DNA from: Chryseobacterium sp. T16E-39
GTDB taxonomy: Bacteria > Bacteroidota > Bacteroidia > Flavobacteriales > Weeksellaceae
DNA: 64,000 bases
Assembly: GCF_002216065.1 (NCBI RefSeq)
Contig: NZ_CP022282.1
Span: 2,914,001-2,978,000, forward strand
Reading direction: 5' to 3'
Each line of letters begins with the position of its first letter. The stretch's first letter is position 1. Under the pieces are notes generated by a model that saw only the letters and a list, made by a program, of their open reading frames with translations, searched no databases and was not told the DNA's origin. Shown piece after piece: positions 58,299-64,000 of this stretch. Made by a program: the position numbers and the translations under genes.

Positions 58299-58586
58299 AT
58301 GAAAAAGTTAGTTTTAAGTATTGTTTTAGGTTCGGCTTTTATGGTTTCATGTGGACCGAAAAGTGTAGCAGTAACAGGACCGAAGTATACAGCATCTGAA
58401 CAGCTTGCTCAGGGAAAAACTGTTTTTGAAAATTCCTGCAACAAATGCCATAAATTGCCAGACCCGGCAAAGCATGATGATCAGGGATGGATAAAAACAT
58501 TAAGCAGAATGGCTCCAAAAGCTAAACTGACCGATGACCAGCACCAAATGGTTTATGACTATCTGATTTCCGTAAATAAAAAATAA
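58299..58586 (+). CDS. Mini cytochrome c, probable lipoprotein (copy 2)
   Basis: A 95-aa paralogue of the preceding protein: lipobox-like FMVSCGP, haem site CNKCH with KLPDP, and the shared APKAKLTDDQHQ-VYDY end. The order and spacing indicate tandem duplication, with the haem-binding core and C-terminal helix kept and the signal region diverged. The stop codon lies inside the terminator stem. Confidence 0.85.
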   Translation: MKKLVLSIVLGSAFMVSCGPKSVAVTGPKYTASEQLAQGKTVFENSCNKCHKLPDPAKHDDQGWIKTLSRMAPKAKLTDDQHQMVYDYLISVNKK

Positions 58587-58611
58587 GCTTTCCTGGGAAA
58601 GCTTATTTTTT
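58578..58611 (+). terminator. Terminator overlapping the cytochrome stop codon
   Basis: A 16-bp stem (58578-58593 with 58596-58611) with only a TG centre, rich in A/T at its ends, encloses the TAA at 58584-58586. It probably serves the convergent GLPGLI gene as well. Confidence 0.85.
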
Positions 58612-58637
58612 ATTTATACAGAATTTCTCCAATCCTA

Positions 58638-59465
58638 CTAAGGATATATAATAGCTCTATCCAATTCAGCAGGGTTATTATATTTTTTTATCCGTGCACG
58701 TAAATTTTGGTTGATATCCCTTAAATTGTTTGAGTTGACTTTTGTTCCGTCATTTAAAAAAAACTGATCATCTTTTGAAACCGGCATTCCATTTCTAATA
58801 AAACCGATCGGGGACTCATAATATTTAAGACGAGTACTCTTATATTTTTCCCATGTTACAGGGATACTCATTTGTTTGGACATTGTTATAAACTGATTTT
58901 CTATGATTTTGTCAACTTTCGTTGATCTTACCAATTCAAATCTATAATTATTTTTAGTATCATATACTTCAACGATTAAGCCTGGTAACCCATGAAACTT
59001 AAAAGGTCCCTCTTGAAATGGGATATCAGATGTGAACCAGGCAATCCAGGTTCTTCCTCCCCAGTTGGTTGTAGCTTTTTGTACGCTAATGTTCTTTAGT
59101 TTTTTTTTTTCATCCGTTAGTTTCCAATTTTGTGAATTATCTGTCTGAAGTTTTAAAACGGTGTTTTCAAGGAGATCATATTCATCATAGCTATTGCTTC
59201 CTATTTTGTGTGAAACAATATTGGATGTATTTAATTTCATCTCTTTAGGAAATGGAATATTGTTTGTGATAAGGGAATCAGCAACGTAGAAATCTCTGGT
59301 GTAGTATAATACCTCATTCTTCCCAATGTCTAAAATATAGTTTTCCTTTGTAAGAATGTTAGATGTTGAATCCTTTTTGTACAAGACATCATAGACAAAT
59401 CTGTGGGTTTGAGATTTTGCCATAACAACAAAAAAGATAAGAATGAGTAAAATATTATTTTTCAT
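58638..59465 (-). CDS. GLPGLI-family exported protein
   Basis: A 275-aa protein with a signal peptide (LLILIFFVVMAKSQ) and the family signature FKFHGLPGLIVEVYD, preceded by WIAWFTSDIPFQEGP. GLPGLI proteins are common in Bacteroidota and their function is unknown. The start overlaps the 389-aa protein gene by 11 bases. Both follow the lanthipeptide precursors on the same strand, but this pair type also occurs away from such clusters. Confidence 0.88.
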   Translation of the reverse strand: MKNNILLILIFFVVMAKSQTHRFVYDVLYKKDSTSNILTKENYILDIGKNEVLYYTRDFYVADSLITNNIPFPKEMKLNTSNIVSHKIGSNSYDEYDLLENTVLKLQTDNSQNWKLTDEKKKLKNISVQKATTNWGGRTWIAWFTSDIPFQEGPFKFHGLPGLIVEVYDTKNNYRFELVRSTKVDKIIENQFITMSKQMSIPVTWEKYKSTRLKYYESPIGFIRNGMPVSKDDQFFLNDGTKVNSNNLRDINQNLRARIKKYNNPAELDRAIIYP

Positions 59466-60624
59466 TTCCAGAAATATTTAAAAAATTGGCTTCTTCTTCA
59501 GATAAAATTACGGTACTTGGTTTTTGTTCATTATTAGGAACATTTTCCCAAAAATCCTTTGTAAAATCAATCCTTGGATTAAGCTGATCTCCATTTGAAG
59601 GATTAAAGGTATTATAAGTAATTTGTCTACTGAATTTTTTAAGGTGTTTCTGACCATCTATGATGATCAGAAAGTTGTCACCTTCAAAGTTATATTGAGA
59701 TGGAATATATTTGCCATCTTTTAGATAAAAATCAAAAATCATTGACGCTATCCCCATTTTATAATCAAATGCTCTCCCATCAACAGATTTTTTCTTTAAA
59801 ATTGGAAATTCAGTTTGATCATAGCTTATCTTAAATCTGGAAATAGCTTTATTCAAAGTATCATAAGTGAACTCACCAGAAATATTGGTTCCATCAAGCT
59901 TTTTTATCTTGAAACTAATCATCTGAAAGCTTCCCTCCTGATATATTAAAGTGCCAAAATTTTTATTGTTATCGGATTTCAAAATACCTATTAAACGAGA
60001 CAATTCATAATTAAAAAAAAAGTTCCCGATTATCTCATGTGAAAATTCGTTTGTTCTACCCGTTAAAAGGGTATCCTTATTTGTGGTTTTTAAGTATTTA
60101 ATGGTATTTAGCTGCATCTGTAAAATCTCATCATACTCTTTCTTTAATCCATACTTGAAGTTATATTGATTGGTTTTAGTCCATAATTTTGCATCCGCGA
60201 TGACAAGAAAGGCTAATGTATTATCGTAAAAGTTCTTTTGTTTATAGACAACATCATAAATAGAAGGTTTATCATAATATATTTTACCATAATCTTTTAA
60301 CACATTCTCAAAGATCTCTCGAATATCAACACTAACTATTTTGACTTCATCAATTAATTTATAGACTGGTTTTAATCTAATTTCAGAACCGGGTTTTTCA
60401 AATTTCTGAGTTTGGAAATTTGGTGCTGAGACTTCACCTCCTTCTATCCTCTCAGGTACAATCGCAAAACCATCATCATTCGTATAAAAAACCTTATTAC
60501 CCACTAAAACCCTAGCATTATTAATTGCTTTCAGGTTTTCAGAATCAACAATTTTTATTTTCAAATTTTGTGCGGAAAGTACTTCAAAGAACAGGATAAA
60601 TAAAAAACTATAATACTTCAACAT
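59455..60624 (-). CDS. Exported protein with carboxypeptidase-like regulatory start, unknown function
   Basis: A 389-aa protein. The signal peptide (YYSFLFILFFEVLSAQ) is followed by a short beta-sandwich of the CarboxypepD_reg/CNA-B type (KIVDSENLKAINNARVLVGN, VFYTNDDGFAIVPE) and a large domain without known motif (KDTLLTGRTNEFSHEI, FDYKMGIASMIFDFYLKDGK). It resembles the barrel-less partner proteins found beside GLPGLI genes. A role in the lanthipeptide cluster, such as immunity, would be a guess. Confidence 0.72.
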   Translation of the reverse strand: MLKYYSFLFILFFEVLSAQNLKIKIVDSENLKAINNARVLVGNKVFYTNDDGFAIVPERIEGGEVSAPNFQTQKFEKPGSEIRLKPVYKLIDEVKIVSVDIREIFENVLKDYGKIYYDKPSIYDVVYKQKNFYDNTLAFLVIADAKLWTKTNQYNFKYGLKKEYDEILQMQLNTIKYLKTTNKDTLLTGRTNEFSHEIIGNFFFNYELSRLIGILKSDNNKNFGTLIYQEGSFQMISFKIKKLDGTNISGEFTYDTLNKAISRFKISYDQTEFPILKKKSVDGRAFDYKMGIASMIFDFYLKDGKYIPSQYNFEGDNFLIIIDGQKHLKKFSRQITYNTFNPSNGDQLNPRIDFTKDFWENVPNNEQKPSTVILSEEEANFLNISGNEK

Positions 60625-60672
60625 AATTACAACACATTTGGATTAAAACAATATCAATTGATTATTCAAAAA

Positions 60673-60713
60673 CACAGCCATACAAAAGTCAGTATTTTTT
60701 CCGAATGGCTGTG
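60673..60713 (-). terminator. 3' hairpin of lanthipeptide precursor copy 1
   Basis: A 9-bp stem CACAGCCAT with ATGGCTGTG, 23-base loop, 14 bases after the precursor stop. It is equivalent to the hairpin at 61112-61155, with two compensated base pairs changed. Function may be termination or message protection. Confidence 0.7.
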
Positions 60714-60726
60714 AATTCAAATAGAT

Positions 60727-60996
60727 CTAAGGACAGCTTACACAAGTCAGCTGTCCTGCACTCATTGGGTTTGTAGTATTCGTATCTGTAGGACAAGTAC
60801 TCCCGCAACTTTCTGTAGGCTGTGGTCCACCACCAGTGCACCAGCAACAAGTAAAGTCATGATTAGAACTTCCCACACTTCCAGGAGCCGTTTTAGCGTT
60901 AGGATCTCCCAGCCCACCTTTAATAGATTGCATGTCTGAATTTGTTAAAGATGAGATTTTCTCTTTCTTTAGAGATAGTTTTTTCACTTTTTTCAT
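60727..60996 (-). CDS. Lanthipeptide-type precursor peptide, copy 1
   Basis: An 89-aa peptide. The 28-residue leader (KLSLKKEKISSLTNSD, ending SIKGG) matches Bacteroidota class I lanthipeptide and natural-product leaders. The core starts LGDPNAKTAPGSVGSSNHDF, has seven Cys (FTCCWC, TESCGSTC, QLTCVSC) and many Ser/Thr, so dehydration followed by thioether rings is plausible. Its paralogue stands 171 bases upstream in the transcript. The C-terminal part differs most between the copies. Confidence 0.85.
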   Translation of the reverse strand: MKKVKKLSLKKEKISSLTNSDMQSIKGGLGDPNAKTAPGSVGSSNHDFTCCWCTGGGPQPTESCGSTCPTDTNTTNPMSAGQLTCVSCP

Positions 60997-61056
60997 AAAA
61001 TTAAAGTATAGATTAACAGTAATTTGTTTTCACAGAAATTTGTTTTTAGTTTTAAG
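60727..61056 (-). repeat. Tandem duplicate of the precursor unit (copy of 61168-61476)
   Basis: Precursor coding region and upstream sequence are shared by both units. The upstream part of this copy (about 61021-61056) resembles the last codons of lanB (61441-61476) but carries substitutions and gaps and no longer encodes the protein. So this unit looks like the derived copy and the one beside lanB the original. Confidence 0.75.
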
Positions 61057-61111
61057 TTCCATGTAATATCTGATTTATTTTCAATAATCTATCATTATAT
61101 GGATTACAAAA

Positions 61112-61155
61112 CACCGCTATTCAAAAGTTTAAATATTTAATTTCGAATAGCGGTG
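61112..61155 (-). terminator. 3' hairpin of lanthipeptide precursor copy 2
   Basis: An 11-bp stem CACCGCTATTC with GAATAGCGGTG, 22-base loop, 13 bases after the stop of the precursor at 61168. The stem sequence differs from that of copy 1 but pairing is kept. Confidence 0.7.
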
Positions 61156-61167
61156 AATCAGATCGTT

Positions 61168-61416
61168 TTAAGCACAAGTATTTTGCAGCGTCAGACCTGT
61201 ATCAGGAGGGCAGGTGTTTCCACAACTTTCTGTAGGCTGTGGGGTATTTCCTCCGGTACACCAGCAACAAGTAAAGTCATGATTAGAACTTCCTGCGCTT
61301 CCAGGAGCTGTTTTAGCAGTAGGATCTCCTAATCCTCCTTTAATAGATTGCATGTCCGAGTTTGTTAAAGAAGAGATCTTCTCTTTCTTTAATGATAGTT
61401 TTTTCACTTTTTTCAT
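61168..61416 (-). CDS. Lanthipeptide-type precursor peptide, copy 2
   Basis: An 82-aa peptide nearly identical to copy 1 over the leader and the first 30 core residues (SIKGG, then LGDPTAKTAPGSAGSSNHDF and FTCCWC). It has six Cys and a shorter, different C-terminus (PPDTGLTLQNTCA). It starts 22 bases after the LanB-like gene and is probably the original of the pair. Confidence 0.86.
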   Translation of the reverse strand: MKKVKKLSLKKEKISSLTNSDMQSIKGGLGDPTAKTAPGSAGSSNHDFTCCWCTGGNTPQPTESCGNTCPPDTGLTLQNTCA

Positions 61417-61438
61417 AAAATTAAAGTATAGATTAACA

Positions 61439-64000
61439 TTATTTTGTTTTCAAAGAAACATGTTTTTTAGTTTTAAGTGACTTAAATAGAAAAGAGTAAA
61501 TCAAATATTCATACGATCTATTTTCGTTTTGGACGACCCTAATTATATGCATATGGATAATATTACTTAAATGCATAAAGATTTTATCTTCATTTTCACT
61601 TTTCAGTTTTCCAATCAGTTCTATTATAGCTTTGAGATGTTTATTTTTAAGACTTAGACTATAGGTATTCTGGATTACAGTATCAAGAATATCTTTACTA
61701 TGTCTATCATATTTTGAATTAATAGATTTAGTGGTAAACTTGTTGGCATTAAATTCTTTATCGAATGTACCCTTCATCAATTCAACATATTTATATATCA
61801 TTTCATCGTCTTTCAAAACGTTTTCCAATAGTATATAAATATATTCCAAACAATACATCCATACAGGCTTATTGTTCAACCTCCCTTTTTTAATCATTTC
61901 AATTGACAGAATACTATCATGAAAAAAGATGCTTTCAAAATCGACTATTTTCTCTCCCGCATATCTTACAACTTCTCTTTCATAAGTATCAATTGAAAAT
62001 TTTACTATTTGTTTATTAGTAATATATTTTTCAATAAACGGAACAAAAGTATTTAAAAGGGTTACGTAATTTTTTATATCAGTGAGAAGAAATCTAATTC
62101 TCAACTGAAAAGAAGCTTCAACATATTTTATAAAGAAGAACTGCTTAATTACTTCTTGAGTAAGTAGTTTTTTTATTACTGGATTCAAACTTAACAGGAA
62201 GTTATCCACTGTTTTATTTCCTATATCTATTTTAAAATAAACCCATTCCGAATACGGAAGCATATTAGCCGTTATCGTATTCGTTTTAAGACTCGTGTTG
62301 GATCTTACCTGAAGCTCAGTGTTACTTTTATTCTTTTTCAAGAACAAAAATTCATTATTATAATTTGAATTATTTTCAGGAGACTTAATTATTGAGTTCA
62401 GCTCATTGGGTAACCATTCGTAAATGATCAATGATTTTTTCTTTTTAATATCATTAAAGAAAATCTCCAAAGCCAAAATATTCTCATAATTTATAACCAA
62501 TTCATTATCACCATCAGCAATAATAAAATTTACTGGAATATTTAATTTTTGCAGGTGATCTCTAATATCTTTGGACAAATTTTCTGTAAAGACGGTTTCT
62601 TTCGAAATCTTCAAATTTTCCATTGAAATCATCCAACTTTCCCGATGTATTATCGTATTATTAATTGCAATTCTCGGAATATGATTTAGAAAAGCATGGT
62701 AATGTTTTATATCGAAAAAGCTCACGTTAGAAGCTTCAAACTGGTTGAGAATATCTACAAGCAATTCAAATAATGGTAAATTTTTAGGATGCCCAATATT
62801 AAATGCATTAGAAAAGAAAGGCAATATTTTTTCACCCTTTTTAGTCAAGAGTACTACTTTATTATATTCAATTTGAATTAATAGATCATCGATTAGTATA
62901 TCCTGCTCAACTCCTCCTAAAAAAGACATTTTAAAATCTCTAAACTGGTCTCTGTGAATCACATTTCCAAGAGAAGATTCGGGAATATAGTCTAATTCCG
63001 CACAAATATAGTCTGAGTAATGGTTAGTTTCATATTTAGAGATTTCCTGAGCCAGCTCCTTAATATCTTTATTCCCATTTGTAAATCTTCCAATCAACTT
63101 GGTTGCGTTTCCGCCTACACTGTTTAAATAGATATATTTCTTTTCCCGTTCATCTTCATAAATATTGCACATAAAAGAAAATGTCGCGCCCTCATAATTC
63201 CGGTTTTGATTTTTTTCTTTAAACTGCTGAAGTTCCTTTTCCTGAATTATAATTTCTTTGGAGTTGGACTCATTTTTTATTTTATTGATCAGAAATAAAT
63301 CTACCTCACTTAAATCTATTGTTGGAAAACTACTAGGACTATTTTTTAATCCTGTTAATATATTGCTATCATCAATACCTCCGGAATTTAAGAAATTACC
63401 ATAGCCTATACCAGATTCGATGTCTAATACATCTGTTAGCTTTCGAATGGTATCGCCATAGCGCTTTCTGTAGGCATCCACAAATTTTGAAATTCGGGTA
63501 TTTGAAGGATTAACTTTTTGCCCTATAAAACTTAAATGATCGACTGCATTTTTTATTAGCTTTGAGCTTTCAAAGTCATATTCTCCGGAATCAAAGTATA
63601 CTTCTTTATGAAAGTATATACTATCATTTTTTGGAGGAGTCTTAGTTAAAAGCAGGGTTTCCAGCTCTCGGGTTTTTGTAAAAGATGTTTTAAAATCAGA
63701 TTCATCAATATGATTAATTAAATCATTTACTTCATTCAGAAATGTAAATTCTCCAGAATCTTCTTTTTTCTCATATTCTCTCAATAAAAACTTCTCAGGA
63801 GCATCTCCAATGGTTGATGTCGAAAAATTATTGATGATAACCTGCGATTCAATTAATGAAATGATGTACTCTTTAGATTCTTCTATCTCATACCCCTCAT
63901 CTATTACTATTTTTAAAATATCATCAATATACGCCCCTTTTTTACATAACCTGATAATTCGATTGAGTATTTTATCGGATTCAATTTGCGATAAAATATA
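61439..64000 (-). CDS. LanB-like lantibiotic dehydratase (5' end outside the window)
   Basis: 853 codons are open from the window edge to the stop at 61439, with no start yet; the first visible residues are already deep in the dehydratase domain (YIDDILKIVIDEGYEI, then LIESQVIINNF). LanB dehydratases use glutamyl-tRNA to dehydrate Ser/Thr of the precursor. The N-terminal glutamylation domain reaches about 62300 (for example NVIHRDQFRDFKMSFLGGV). The last 270 residues are the SpaB_C/thiopeptide-type domain (WVYFKIDIGNKTVDNFLLSL, then FSIDTYEREVVRYAG). Cyclase and exporter genes, if any, lie beyond 64000. Confidence 0.9.
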   Translation of the reverse strand, partial: YILSQIESDKILNRIIRLCKKGAYIDDILKIVIDEGYEIEESKEYIISLIESQVIINNFSTSTIGDAPEKFLLREYEKKEDSGEFTFLNEVNDLINHIDESDFKTSFTKTRELETLLLTKTPPKNDSIYFHKEVYFDSGEYDFESSKLIKNAVDHLSFIGQKVNPSNTRISKFVDAYRKRYGDTIRKLTDVLDIESGIGYGNFLNSGGIDDSNILTGLKNSPSSFPTIDLSEVDLFLINKIKNESNSKEIIIQEKELQQFKEKNQNRNYEGATFSFMCNIYEDEREKKYIYLNSVGGNATKLIGRFTNGNKDIKELAQEISKYETNHYSDYICAELDYIPESSLGNVIHRDQFRDFKMSFLGGVEQDILIDDLLIQIEYNKVVLLTKKGEKILPFFSNAFNIGHPKNLPLFELLVDILNQFEASNVSFFDIKHYHAFLNHIPRIAINNTIIHRESWMISMENLKISKETVFTENLSKDIRDHLQKLNIPVNFIIADGDNELVINYENILALEIFFNDIKKKKSLIIYEWLPNELNSIIKSPENNSNYNNEFLFLKKNKSNTELQVRSNTSLKTNTITANMLPYSEWVYFKIDIGNKTVDNFLLSLNPVIKKLLTQEVIKQFFFIKYVEASFQLRIRFLLTDIKNYVTLLNTFVPFIEKYITNKQIVKFSIDTYEREVVRYAGEKIVDFESIFFHDSILSIEMIKKGRLNNKPVWMYCLEYIYILLENVLKDDEMIYKYVELMKGTFDKEFNANKFTTKSINSKYDRHSKDILDTVIQNTYSLSLKNKHLKAIIELIGKLKSENEDKIFMHLSNIIHMHIIRVVQNENRSYEYLIYSFLFKSLKTKKHVSLKTK

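Overview
The window comes from a bacterium of the Bacteroidota, most likely a Chryseobacterium-like flavobacterium (Weeksellaceae). The pointers are AT-rich DNA, promoters of the TTTG-N19-TAnnTTTG type, almost no Shine-Dalgarno sites, a fused ccoNO oxidase gene, a type IX secretion sorting domain, GLPGLI and DUF4349/DUF4251-type proteins, and several small 'GG' leader peptides. No rRNA, tRNA, CRISPR array or intact insertion sequence was seen.

Left part (1-18.2 kb) is metabolic and respiratory core. The tail of an outer-membrane barrel gene faces a complete TPP-riboswitch thiamine operon on the minus strand (thiS-thiC-tenI-like-thiE-thiG-thiH-thiF), followed by an RluA-type pseudouridine synthase, a small membrane protein and panB. 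A divergent pair, a Crp/Fnr-like regulator and the copper ATPase ccoI, opens a cbb3 oxidase locus: ccoI, ccoS, ccoNO, ccoQ, mono-haem ccoP, ccoG, ccoH and a TauE/SafE-like membrane protein.

Middle part (18.5-29.5 kb) is accessory. A membrane-anchored AraC-type regulator lies divergent to a secreted surface protein. Then comes an apparent island: a decayed serS fragment, a decayed open frame, and a RiPP operon (outer-membrane barrel protein, GG-leader precursor with four Cys, radical SAM/SPASM maturase, C39-peptidase ABC exporter). The intact serS borders it, so the RiPP operon lies between serS and a partial serS copy in the same orientation.

29.5-45 kb holds a lipoprotein, a flippase and glycosyltransferase pair, an operon with an MCE/MlaD protein and HdrC/HdrB-like Fe-S proteins, a PpiD-like foldase, lon, an AI-2E-family protein, an orphan Cys-rich GG peptide, a DoxX-like protein and an acyl-CoA dehydrogenase. 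45-58.6 kb holds a DUF4349 lipoprotein, a secreted beta-helix protein bracketed by a 36-base direct repeat, pgi-folD-queE, a sugar-phosphate transferase, mlaE-mlaF plus a small outer-membrane barrel, an M48 lipoprotein protease, meaB and two tandem mini-cytochromes.

The right end (58.6-64 kb) is a class I lanthipeptide-type cluster. A LanB-like dehydratase is cut by the window edge and is followed by two duplicated precursor genes, each with a 3' hairpin whose stems differ by compensatory changes, and then by two envelope-type proteins (389 aa and GLPGLI). With the radical-SAM RiPP and the orphan 8-Cys peptide, the window carries four GG-leader peptides, which is its most unusual aspect.
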